NCBI GenBank assembly: GCA_965248905.1
Contig: CBDFKS010000007.1
Span: forward strand, 1,860,001-1,924,000
Source of the DNA: CBDFKS01 sp965248905
GTDB taxonomy: Bacteria > Chloroflexota > Dehalococcoidia > Lucifugimonadales > JAGWBF01
Direction of reading: 5' to 3'
DNA: 64,000 nt
The position numbers and the translations under genes were made by a program. How positions within the stretch are numbered: position 1 is the stretch's first letter; the number at the start of each line of letters is the position of its first letter. Of this stretch, positions 17,433 through 25,676 are shown piece by piece. The notes beneath the pieces are model-generated. The model was given only the letters and a program-made list of their open reading frames with translations. It was not told where the DNA came from and ran no database searches.

Positions 17433-17749
17433 ATCGGTAGCTATCTTACAAATTCTTATAAAATGCCGGTGTAGGTCACTGCCATGTAGGCGATCACTAT
17501 GGCCCACTCGATGCCCCACCATAGCGCTAACCAACGGTCGCCTTTGCCTCGAGGGCTTCCACCACCTGTCTTACAAACTTGGTGTCGTTGATGAAGCCCC
17601 TGAAATGCCTGTTAGGGACTTTTTTGATAGATGTTGTAGCTACGGCCATGGTGATCGTGATCTACCAATGCAACATTTTGGGTTCTTCTGTTTCAATCTT
17701 TGGCCGGGTAGATGGTGATGTTGGTGGTATATATATAAGAGCAACAACA
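17433..17749. other. AT-rich gap between RepA-like and HTH genes
   Basis: About 320 bases contain no recognised gene. The stretch near 17728-17762 is AT-rich with an alternating TATATATA run and short direct ATCATGATG-type repeats. An origin or regulatory site for the mobile element could lie here, but I see no iterons. Confidence 0.3.
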
Positions 17750-18997
17750 TCATGATGTTTTATGAAATCGGTATGGATCCGGCTTGGTGCCTCGACCTCC
17801 AGTGATCACCTTCTCTCCTAACACTTTCAATGCATCTCGAACCCGACCTCGCTTAAGGCCCGTAAGTTCTACCAGTTCGTTATAGGTAAAACCAGGTGGA
17901 TCTACCGGCAGCACGCAATCCAGATCAGTTGCCTTTTCCTGTTGGCGGCCCTCTCTCGCCTGATCACGTGCCTCATTTAAGGTGCCGGAGGGCTCCCATA
18001 TGAGAGTTGAGGCGTTCAGAGTGATGACCGAGTCCTCCATATCAGTCCATTCTCGGCCTGTAAAACTCACTCGCCTTTGTGTTTTATCTAAATTGTGATC
18101 CCTATAGAGTTCGATAATGCCATCCACTGTGGCCTGGGCTTGCATACTCCCGGCCATCTGATCGCCATAGTCGCCCGTCATTTTCCGGTGGTGGGTCGAG
18201 AGCAGGACACAGGCATTAGTGTCCCGAGCTAACCGCCTCCACAGGTCGTATTGGTCCCGGACTTCCTGCTGGCTGTTCCAGTCCCGCACTTTGGACGCCT
18301 GGATGATGGGGTCACAGATAACAAGCGATGCGCCCTGACATGCCTGTACGGTCAAGTCATAGTTGTCGGCGGTCAGGTGGAAGGATTCTGTCTGAATAGA
18401 GAAGTTGGCGGGCCAAAGGCCGCCTGTCATGGCTTGTAATCGTTTCTTCAGGGTCGTTTCTGAATCCTCCAACTGGAACAAGCACACTGGTCCCTGACTT
18501 ACCTTCTGACCCAGCCATGTGCCCCCGTTTGCAGTCGCAACGGCGAGATTGAGAATCAGAATTGTCTTTCCGACCTTTGGCTTGCTAGCGAGGCTGTAGC
18601 TCCTTCCCATTTCCAACAGTCCTTCCACTAACGATGGTCCCTCTGGTTGTACTCGATCAATGAAAGCTTGGATGGATTCAAAGGCAGGCCCGGAAGCCAT
18701 CGGTACAACATCCGGGTCTAGCTGCAGGGCTAAAAAGGCGTCCATCAGGAGGTCTTCCATTCCGATCACATTGCCCGAGTTTCGGAGGGCAGCCTGGCTT
18801 GCTACGGCGGTTCTGAATTTACCCTGAGCTAGATTGCCCTGGTCGTAGGCGAGGAAGCCTTCGCCATTTGGTGTCACTATCGCCACATCAGCGAAGATAT
18901 GTCCGAATCTGTCCCGGTGCACGTTGCTCAGTCGTAGCTCACAATTCTCGCCTGGAAAGATAAAGACGCCTTTGCTGATCCCGTACGGTTTAGCCAT
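17750..18997 (-). CDS. RepA-like RecA-fold ATPase (AAA_25)
   Basis: This is a 415-residue protein. Walker A is SLASKPKVGKTILILNLAVA (~135-154). FQLEDSETTLKKRLQAM carries the Glu typical of RepA/DnaB-like ATPases, SLVICDPI is Walker B and LLSTHHRKMTGDYGDQMAGS is the sensor region. The C-terminal ~80 residues have a winged-helix pattern (FTYNELVELTGLKRGRVRDA). Proteins of this type are replicative helicases or helicase loaders of plasmids, ICEs and phages. It overlaps the upstream prim-pol gene by 8 bases, so primase and helicase were a translationally coupled replication pair. The HTH and recombinase genes follow after about 320 bases. Confidence 0.82.
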   Translation of the reverse strand: MAKPYGISKGVFIFPGENCELRLSNVHRDRFGHIFADVAIVTPNGEGFLAYDQGNLAQGKFRTAVASQAALRNSGNVIGMEDLLMDAFLALQLDPDVVPMASGPAFESIQAFIDRVQPEGPSLVEGLLEMGRSYSLASKPKVGKTILILNLAVATANGGTWLGQKVSQGPVCLFQLEDSETTLKKRLQAMTGGLWPANFSIQTESFHLTADNYDLTVQACQGASLVICDPIIQASKVRDWNSQQEVRDQYDLWRRLARDTNACVLLSTHHRKMTGDYGDQMAGSMQAQATVDGIIELYRDHNLDKTQRRVSFTGREWTDMEDSVITLNASTLIWEPSGTLNEARDQAREGRQQEKATDLDCVLPVDPPGFTYNELVELTGLKRGRVRDALKVLGEKVITGGRGTKPDPYRFHKTS

Positions 18998-19603
18998 TAC
19001 TCACCTCCCCGCGTATGAAGGACGGAACAACTGCCCTGGGATGGCCGTTGACGCCAGCCTGACAGTACTTAAAAACGCTCCTCACGATCCTTCCAACTTC
19101 CGAGGCGTCTAGCGGGGGCTGGCATCTGGCATCGTTGATGGTCAGGAGCAGGGCCGCTACCACCGGGGCAGGATGATACAGTCTGAGCCATCCAGCTATG
19201 CGGGTCAGAGAATCATTTCGAGAGCCTTCAAGGATAGGGCCTTCCAACAGTTGCCACGCCCCCGCCTTCGCAGTATTTCCGGGATTGACGCCCAGGGAAT
19301 TCCGATCTGAACACTGCTGCCACCATCCGAGCAATCCTAGCGGTAGATCCAATAGTTCGGCCAGGGAGATGTTCCTGGGGTTATGGCCCTGAACCCACCT
19401 GTAAGGCCCGCCGCCATTGGGTTCCCGGTGGGTGCTGGAAGGTGGAAGAACCGCAAAGCCGTCGCTCAGCAGGTCCACGGGCAGGCCGCCAGCCCTAATG
19501 CACCTTGGCGGTGGAGGCTCTGGCCCAGGCCAGTAGAAATAGACGTGCCACCCATCTCGCCCTGTTCGAGCAATCCAGACTGGGGCGTCGCTGATGAGTC
19601 CTA

Positions 19604-20823
19604 GTACTCAGTCAACCTAATTGTTGGCAGGATAGAGATGGTGAAGCTTGACTCGGGCGTCCACAGTGGAGAATCTCCAGTCAATGGTTGCTCCGGCTTG
19701 GTTTCGTTCTGCCTCCAGGGCCGCGATCTCGCCACTCAAAGTCTCTTCATCGGCAATACGCCGGCGCAGGACTCGCCTGGCCAAGACACTGAACTCGATC
19801 TCTGCCATGTTGAGCCAACTACCGTGCTTGGGAGTGTAGTGAAACTCCAAGCGTTTGCGTATTCGCCTAGCCTCCTTGGGCTCGAAGGTTTCGTAGAGGG
19901 AAGCTGGTTTGTGGGTGTTGAGGTTGTCCAGCACCACCCGGATCTTCTCGGACGCTGGGTAAGCTTCATCGGCCAGCCACCGCATCTGCTTAGCGAAGTC
20001 CACCATGGTACGACGTTCGGTCACTGCCACATGCCTCCAGCCCGCCAGGGGCTCGCACAGCATGAACAGGTTTCGGGTGCCATTGCGCTGGTACTCGTAA
20101 TCGTATCGCTCCCGTCGTGCCGGCTTGGGCGGGATCGGAGACCTCTTTTCCGCCAGCAACTGCTTGGAGGTCTCGTCGAAACAGACCACCGGGCGCTCTG
20201 GGTCATAGGGTTCCGCGTAAAGGTCCAGCACATCCTCCATACACGCCACAAACTCGGCGCTCACCTGGGGAATACACCACTCCTTCTTCTGCCACGGCTT
20301 GAGACTGTTTTTTTCAACCGCTTGCGAATTCCCTCGTGGGACATGGAGGGCGCCAGCCCCAACTCCACCACCTTGTTTGCCAGGAGCCGCAGGGTCCAGT
20401 GGTCATGGCCTGGGGGGGCCTCGCTGCACGCCAGGGCAATCAGGTGCGCTTCCCCCCGCTCATCCAGTTTGGTCGGATGTCCTGGCCGAGGATCTTCCTC
20501 CAAGGCCCGCTTCAGTCCTCCCTCCAGGTACCGCCGCTTGGTACGGCACACCGTACCCGCAGACGTGTCCAGCGCCTCCACGATGCGCATCACCCCCCAG
20601 CCCGTATCTGCCTTTAGCAGAATACGGGCCCGGGCAACCTTTCGCGCTGGGCTCTTTCCCCCGCGAATCAGTCGTTCCAACTGGTCTCGTTCTTCCCTTT
20701 CCAACCGGACCACATACCGTTCTCGTCCCATGGCTGCCACCCTCCTACGTCAACACTCCTAAAAAAGGGTAGCAACCTTAGACGTTTTCTTAAACAATTA
20801 CCAAAACCGAGTTGACTGAGTAC
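19604..20823 (-). mobile_element. IS630-family insertion sequence
   Basis: The terminal inverted repeats are GTACTCAGTCAAC at 19604 and its complement ending at 20823. Both are flanked by TA (19602-19603 and 20824-20825), the target duplication of IS630/Tc1 elements. The length is 1220 bases. It carries one transposase in two overlapping frames on the minus strand and sits inside the prim-pol gene. Confidence 0.93.
19617..20740 (-). CDS. IS630 transposase, two frames joined by slippage
   Basis: The first frame (20740-20261, 159 residues) carries the helix-turn-helix half (ILLKADTGWGVMRIVEALDT). The second (to 19617) carries the DDE domain: VVCFDETSKQLL, then VVLDNLNTHKPASLYETFEP, then GSWLNMAEIEFSVLARRVL, so Asp, Asp and Glu are all present. 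The first frame reaches a run of seven A (20312-20306 on the minus strand). A -1 shift there gives RLKKNSLKPWQKKEWCIPQV, which flows into the second frame at VSAEFVACMEDVL. That sequence is the conserved IS630 linker, so a programmed slippage rather than decay is likely. The fused product would be about 370 residues. Confidence 0.88.
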
Positions 20824-21187
20824 TAGTTCACGCAGGAAGTCCCAAACTTGCAGACTTGCACCCGCCTCGACATCCAAGACTACAAGCTGTGAATCGCATT
20901 TGGGAGCCAGGACTGCCCCCAGGTTTGGCACACCACCTTGGGCAGCCTTTTCGATAGCTGGACCTATATGTTCCGTTTCGGTAAGGATTAACCATGAACC
21001 ACCAGGCCCTTTGATGGGCTTTTTCTGGCCATGTTGGAGTATCACCAGGGGAATGCAGATTTCGCTCAGGCATTCAGCTTCGTGTACTAGGGTGTTAGCG
21101 GCAGTCATCATGTTTAAACCCCTTTCCACCGCCGACAATGGCTTTGTTTAGCTCAGCCTCCAACTCTGAAGCAAACAACCTCGCTAG

Positions 21188-22746
21188 CAGCCCGTCCGAG
21201 GATTATCTAACGGTGCTTGCGGGTCAGCGCCAATGGATCGCGACAACTAATTTTGCCGGTTGCCCCAGCCGGCCCCCAGATAGCTTTGCGAATAGCGCCG
21301 TGCTCACTACCTCGGCAAAGTTCCTGATGCGTTGGGCTGGCCCATCGGCCCGTGCTTTCCTGTGCAGATTGACCCCAAAGCGGAACAGTTTGAGCAGGTT
21401 GTGGCCGGTGCAGATCAGCGACCATTCGCCGTTCACCTTCTCCAGTCCCCGCAGCAGGAACTGCCGGAATCCCCTGCCCTGCTTGATCTGGCCGAATACC
21501 GGCTCCACAGTTTGCATCCGCAAAGCGTAGCGCTGCCGACCCCGCTTGGTCTGTAACTTCCGTCGCATCCGGTCCCTGGGAGACAGATGGCTGGGTATGC
21601 GACCTCGGGGCGCGGGTGGCACAACCCGGCCGTGGCGGGTCTGCTCCGGCGCGACGAACGGGTCCACGCCCAGAGCATAGAGCTCGTCGACTGCCTTTGC
21701 CGAGTAATAGCCAGCATCGGCGGATACTTCCCTGGGGACTGCACCGACGTTGTCGATGGTCTCCTCCATCATCGCCGCAGCCTGTTGCTTATCCGAAGCC
21801 TGGTTGGTGGCCCGCGCCGCCACGATCACCTGGTGAGCGCTGTCCACCACCGCCTGACAGTTGTACGCTTGCAGGAAGTCCTTTCCTCCAGGTGCGGGGA
21901 TGATGCGCGACTCGGTATCGGTGAAGTTACGCTGGGCCTTGTCGTCGGGCACCCCCGGGTGATTACCACCTTCGGCCTCGGCCTGTTCGGCAGCCGCCTG
22001 CGCCTCGGCTTCCAGCGCCGCCATGGCTTCCCGTATCTTCTCCAACCGACCCTCTCGAAAGGCCAACTCCTGCGGCAACTCATCTCCACGCTTGTCTTTG
22101 CCGTACCGCCGGTCTTCCTCATCATCCGCTGCCTGGGCCTGTCGCAACAACTCCGCTACCTCCGCCGCCAACTGCGCTGCCTTCTCCTTCATCCGTTGGT
22201 AACTCATCGCCTTATGCTTCGATGCGTTGGCCTTGACCTTCGTGCCGTCCAGCGCCACGTGCCCCAGCTTCACCAGCCCCGCCTGCTGACACAACGCCAG
22301 TACCTGTACGAACAGGCCCGACAGCGCATCCACATTATCCTTGCGAAAGTCGGAGATGGTCCGGAAGTCCGGTGTGTTGTTCGCCGCCAACACCCTGAAG
22401 GCGATGTCCTCGTGGAGACGCTGGGCGATGCGGCGTCAGGACGCCACCCCCACGCAGTAGCCGTAGAGCAACACCTTGACCATCATCCGTGGATGATACG
22501 GCGGCCCGCCACGCCGTTCCCGCTCGTAGCGAGCGGTGACCTCCGACATGTCCAACTGGTCCACCACGTCGGATATGAAGTAGGCCAGATGGTCGTCAGG
22601 CAGCCACTCCTGCAACGCCGCTGGCAACAGCAACTGCTGGTCGGGTTCGTAGGAAAGGTAGGTCTTGCTCATCAACGACTCCCCGCTACTGGGCTGGGCC
22701 CATCATACCCCCAAACACTCGCCAACCGTGTTTCTCGGACGGGCTC
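21188..22746 (-). mobile_element. IS1182-family insertion sequence
   Basis: The ends share AGCCCGTCCGAG as an inverted repeat (left from 21188, right ending at 22746). Each end is flanked by CTAG (21184-21187 and 22747-22750), the palindromic 4-base duplication expected for this family. The length is 1559 bases. The element lies about 70 bases upstream of the prim-pol start, so it may have displaced that gene's promoter. Confidence 0.85.
21224..22675 (-). pseudogene. IS1182 transposase with an in-frame nonsense codon
   Basis: The N-terminal frame (MSKTYLSYEPDQQLLLPAAL, then HPRMMVKVLLYGYCVGVAS) stops at a TGA at 22436-22438. Reading on in the same frame gives RRIAQRLHEDIAFRVLAANN, then TISDFRKDN and LVKLGHVALDGTKVKANASK (first Asp). 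It continues with a coiled linker, REVSADAGYYSAKAVDELYA (second Asp) and RMQTVEPVFGQIKQGRGFRQ (Glu). Apart from the one stop, about 483 codons are intact. Related transposases usually have Ser or Arg at that point, so a point mutation is likely. No hairpin resembling a selenocysteine signal follows. The copy is probably inactive. Confidence 0.85.
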
Positions 22747-22937
22747 CTAGTGGGGATATTAGAGATAGTTGCGGTTCAAGGGTGCGCAAGAGGTCACGGA
22801 GGCCAGAGAACGACACTGTGGGGCTTTCAATCCCCACGGGCTTCTGCTGGTCCAATGGTTCTATGCTATAATCCCTGTGCACAAACTTCTCACTATGACG
22901 CCGCTCCGAGCCGCTACGCCCGGGGCGGCGTTCGCTA

Positions 22938-23132
22938 TTAAAGCCCCTGATTCGGTTCGGCCTTGCCAGCTTCGCTCAGCATACGCTCCAGGGCAGCGCG
23001 GGGCACGACGATCCGGCGACCAAAACGTAGGACCGGTATCTCGCCTCGCCTGATTGCTTCATAGGCCGCGTTCCGCCCCAAGCGCAGAATCTGACGGGCC
23101 TCCTCCACAGTGAGCACGTCCGCTGTTTTCAT
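22938..23132 (-). CDS. excisionase-like MerR/HTH_17 DNA-binding protein
   Basis: From ATG 23132, preceded by AGAGGAG, this encodes 64 residues: ADVLTVEEARQILRLGRNAA followed by YEAIRRGEIPVLRFGRRIVV and a short tail. This is the winged-helix pattern of HTH_17 excisionases and small MerR-like proteins. It lies in the integrase module of the island and points away from it, sharing a divergent promoter region with the 23240 gene. It most likely directs excision or regulates the integrase. Confidence 0.85.
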   Translation of the reverse strand: MKTADVLTVEEARQILRLGRNAAYEAIRRGEIPVLRFGRRIVVPRAALERMLSEAGKAEPNQGL

Positions 23133-23143
23133 CTCTTCTCCTC

Positions 23144-23172
23144 TTGACAGGTCATCTCCCAAACCTCATAAT
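23144..23172 (+). promoter_or_regulatory. promoter for the 23240-integrase transcript
   Basis: TTGACA (23144-23149) and CATAAT (23167-23172) are 17 bases apart on the plus strand. The start would fall near 23180, about 60 bases before ATG 23240. Its -10 overlaps the -10 of the opposing excisionase promoter. Confidence 0.5.
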
Positions 23173-23192
23173 ACCAATTAATACTGTGTCAA
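23165..23192 (-). promoter_or_regulatory. promoter for the excisionase-like gene
   Basis: On the minus strand TTGACA (23192-23187) and TATGAG (23170-23165) are 16 bases apart. The overlap with the plus-strand promoter means that both polymerases, or a regulator, would compete for the same few bases. Confidence 0.45.
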
Positions 23193-23239
23193 TCTATACA
23201 GCTAATTTATGAGTCTACACGCAGTAATAGTAGGTTATT

Positions 23240-23935
23240 ATGACACAACAGTTGCGTAGAAACTTTGAGCTAAAGAAGGCTGCTATTCAGCTTTACAGAG
23301 ACGGCCACACTGAAGGCGAGATGGTTCAACATAAGGGTCGGCTCAAAGAGATCCACAGGCTCGCTTCAGCCTGGGATTCCCTCAACCAAAGTAACCTGAA
23401 TCGCTGGATTAACTCAGCCAAAGAGGGCGACCCAGACCTGGAGATATGGCACCTGCTCAACCGACGCCGGAAATGGCCTGGCCTATATAACGACTGGGGG
23501 ATCGACGGCAAGATTATTCTCAGCCCCTACTATGATCCGTTAACGGACACACTCTACCTCGGACCGGGAATGGACTATATCCCGATCGGCGAGAGGAAGC
23601 CTGGTCAAACTGTTCGTCGTGATCCCGCGTGGAGAGACCGGCTTCACAAGTGGAGGATGAATGACAGCGACGCAATAGAGCCTTATGTTTCGGAGCTGGC
23701 AAGCCTGGGATACAGCCTCCGAGACATTGTCAGCCTCTGGAAAGGGGTTAAAACACGACACCAAGACTTGGACAAGGCACCACGGGTCCAGTGGCTCGTC
23801 AAACAGCTAAAGGGGGTCCGACAGAAGGCTATGTCCTACACGACGATTGGGCGCATCCTGCGTGTGTACTCAGTCGGGCCAGTTTCGGAAAGCGACAAGA
23901 TCACTCAAATGGCTGAGGAAGGGGAACCGTTATGA
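23240..23935 (+). CDS. hypothetical protein preceding the integrase
   Basis: This is a 231-residue, basic, Trp-rich protein: LKKAAIQLYRDGHTEGEMVQ, LNQSNLNRWINSAKEGDPDL, WPGLYNDWGIDGKIILSPYY and LASLGYSLRDIVSLWKGVKT. I do not recognise the family. Two segments (YRDGHTEGEMV and SLGYSLRDIVSLWKGV) look like helix-turn-helix candidates. No signal or membrane segment is present. Its stop overlaps the integrase ATG by 4 bases, so the two are translationally coupled. It may be a DNA-binding partner or a control factor of the integrase. Confidence 0.65.
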   Translation: MTQQLRRNFELKKAAIQLYRDGHTEGEMVQHKGRLKEIHRLASAWDSLNQSNLNRWINSAKEGDPDLEIWHLLNRRRKWPGLYNDWGIDGKIILSPYYDPLTDTLYLGPGMDYIPIGERKPGQTVRRDPAWRDRLHKWRMNDSDAIEPYVSELASLGYSLRDIVSLWKGVKTRHQDLDKAPRVQWLVKQLKGVRQKAMSYTTIGRILRVYSVGPVSESDKITQMAEEGEPL

Positions 23936-25121
23936 GAGGCCATGTCACCAAGCGCGGCAAGGATTCTTGGACTATCGTGCTCAGTTTGGGCAATGACCCT
24001 GAAACCGGCAAGCGGAAACAGAAGTGGGTTAGCGTCAAGGGAAACAAAAAGACGGCAGAGGCCAGACTGGTTGAGCTAGTCCACCAGATCGACACGGGCA
24101 GCCTCAGCAACCCTGCCAAGCTCACCTTGGCTGAGTTCTTGGAACGTTGGCTAAAGGACTACGTTGCTATGGGTGTCCGAGCTTCAACGGCAGAGGGATA
24201 CAGGATTATTGTTGAGAAGCATCTGGTATTGGGCCTAGGTGGGATACTTCTCTCTCAACTTACACCGTTCCACTTACAAGGCTACTATGCCAAGGCCCTC
24301 AAGGAAGGCCATAGAGGGGGCAAAGGTGGACTCTCGGCCAGGACTGTGCTTCATCATCACCGGGTACTATCGGAAGCTCTTGCCCATGCCGTTAAATGGG
24401 GCTTGGTGGGAGGAATGTAGCCTTAGCGGTGGACCCGCCACGGCCAGTCAATGAGGAGATGCAAACGCTAGACGCCGATGGGATAAGGAGGCTACTGGAG
24501 GCCGCACGTAACAGCATATACTATCCACTAATTCACTTGGGCCTCTTTACTGGGCTCAGAAGGTCCGAAATACTGGGGCTAAGGTGGCGGGATATCCATC
24601 TGGAAGCCGATAGCCTGACGGTAATTCAGACATTGAGCGTCCTTCCAGGTGGTCGGGTGGTATTCCAGGAACCTAAGACCCCCCGGTCAAAACGGACAGT
24701 CACCTTATCGCCGTTGGCAGTATTGGCCCTCAAAGCTCACAGGGAAAGACAGGAGGCGGCCGCGGCTATGCTCGGGGCGCCACTGGCGCAAGATGACCTA
24801 GTGTTTGCTAACGCCGTTGGCACCCCGATGCTACCCAACACGGTGACCCACGCCTTCAATAAGATTGTCCGCAAGGCTGGCCTCCGCGTCCGCTTCCATG
24901 ACCTCAGACACACCCACGTCTCCATGCTGATAAAGCAGGGGGTATATTCCAAGGCAATCGCTGACCGGGTGGGGCACTCCACCATCAGCACCACAATGGA
25001 CATCTACGGGCACCTGATGTCCGACACCCAGAAGGAAGCGGCCATAAAGTTCGAGGAAGGATTGGCTCGAGACTTGATGGATAGCAATGGAAACGGCCAA
25101 ATAGCGTTAGGAAAATGTTAG
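23932..25121 (+). pseudogene. int: tyrosine integrase, frameshifted mid-gene
   Basis: The first frame (23932-24420) holds the Arm-type DNA-binding domain (GHVTKRGKDSWTIVLSLGND) and the SAM-like core-binding domain (TLAEFLERWLKDYVAMGVRA). It ends WGLVGGM-stop. The second frame, overlapping from 24396, continues GGRNVALAVDPPRP and holds the catalytic domain: Arg in FTGLRRSEILGLRWRDIHL, Lys in PKTPRSKRTVTL, HDLRHTHVSMLI, GHSTISTTMDIYGH with Tyr. Joined, they match a normal integrase of about 395 residues, with the shift near 24405-24412 in TTGGTGGGAGG. This is either a one-base indel or a slip. The tRNA-Trp 3' end lies only 60 bases downstream, the usual attachment-site position. Confidence 0.88.
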
Positions 25122-25140
25122 CAAACCCCTGAGCCAAAAA

Positions 25141-25169
25141 GAAAAGAGGGGGTTAACCCTCCTCTTTTC
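25141..25169. terminator. bidirectional hairpin terminator after the integrase
   Basis: GAAAAGAGG (141-149) pairs with CCTCTTTTC (161-169), and GGG-TTAA-CCC pairs inside. The A-run and T-run flanks make it a good intrinsic terminator in both directions, between the integrase and the convergent tRNA cluster. Confidence 0.7.
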
Positions 25170-25180
25170 ATATCTATTGC

Positions 25181-25258
25181 TGGCAGGAGCGGGAGGATTC
25201 GAACCCCCGACCACTGGTTTTGGAGACCAGCGCTCTGACCAAACTGAGCTACGCTCCT
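25181..25258 (-). tRNA. tRNA-Trp (CCA)
   Basis: The minus-strand cloverleaf has acceptor AGGAGCG pairing with CGCTCCT, anticodon loop CTCCAAA (anticodon CCA), T-loop GGTTCGAATC and an encoded 3' CCA. Its 3' end faces the integrase, so it is the probable attachment site of the island. Confidence 0.95.
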
Positions 25259-25261
25259 ATA

Positions 25262-25339
25262 TGGTACCCCTGGAGGGACTCGAACCCCCGACGCGCGACT
25301 TAGGACGCCGCCGCTCTATCCTGGCTGAGCTACAGGGGC
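25262..25339 (-). tRNA. tRNA-Arg (CCT)
   Basis: The minus-strand cloverleaf has acceptor GCCCCTG/CAGGGGT, anticodon loop GTCCTAA (anticodon CCT), T-arm GGGGGTTCGAGTCCCTC and an encoded CCA. The spacing to its neighbours (3 and 4 bases) implies one transcript for the three tRNAs. Confidence 0.92.
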
Positions 25340-25343
25340 ACGT

Positions 25344-25419
25344 TGGTGGAGATAGGGGGGCTCGAACCCCCAACCTCGGCATTGCGAACGCCGCGCTCTC
25401 CCAATTGAGCTATATCCCC
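25344..25419 (-). tRNA. tRNA-Ala (CGC)
   Basis: The minus-strand cloverleaf has acceptor GGGGATA/TATCTCC, anticodon loop TTCGCAA (anticodon CGC), a canonical T-arm and an encoded CCA. It is first in the three-tRNA transcript. Confidence 0.92.
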
Positions 25420-25540
25420 TCCCGTTGGACCTTGTTCCGAAATCACTCCTAGTACCCACAAAAATCGTATATCAACCCACTCTGTGTGTCAAGCTGACAT
25501 GATCTGCTGGTGTGTTAGCTCAGCTTGTGGAGTAAAAGAC

Positions 25541-25572
25541 GAGGTGGATGCCCTTTTTTAGGCATCCACCTC
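25541..25572 (-). terminator. intrinsic terminator downstream of the amidohydrolase triplet
   Basis: GAGGTGGATGCC (541-552) pairs perfectly over 12 bases with GGCATCCACCTC (561-572) around an 8-base loop. On the minus strand it is followed by GTCTTTT. It lies about 100 bases past the stop of the last amidohydrolase. Confidence 0.7.
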
Positions 25573-25676
25573 ACGTCCATTTCAACAAAAGCCTAGTCGT
25601 CTCTTAGCGGTAGTGCTTGCCAGCCTCGCAATAGGCTATCGGTCATACCAATAACGACTGCTCTTCAGGCGTTGGC

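Larger units (their letters stand above)
18990..21111 (-). pseudogene. prim-pol primase split by an IS630 insertion
   Basis: The N-terminal part runs from ATG 21111 (AAAGGGG upstream; TTG 21138 also possible) through SEICIPLVILQHGQKKPIKG, GAVLAPKCDSQLVVLDVEAG and VWDFLREL. There it meets the IS630 right end. Left of the IS, minus-strand reading resumes in frame as LGLISDAPVWIARTGRDGWH, then GFAVLPPSSTHREPNGGGPY, and ends in a PriCT-like helical domain (EGSRNDSLTRIAGWLR). Removing the 1220-base IS and one TA copy restores an uninterrupted gene of about 299 codons. This is a bifunctional primase-polymerase N-terminal domain plus a primase C-terminal domain. The remaining 162-residue frame from 19478 lacks the catalytic core, so primase function is presumably lost. 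Confidence 0.85.

Noticed and set aside
22436..22438. TGA in the IS1182 transposase as a selenocysteine codon
   Set aside because: The affected position is not a catalytic Cys and no suitable hairpin follows. A point mutation in an IS copy is simpler.
21587..22750. 387-residue plus-strand frame over the IS1182 element
   Set aside because: It is the complement of the IS1182 transposase reading. The minus strand carries all DDE motifs.
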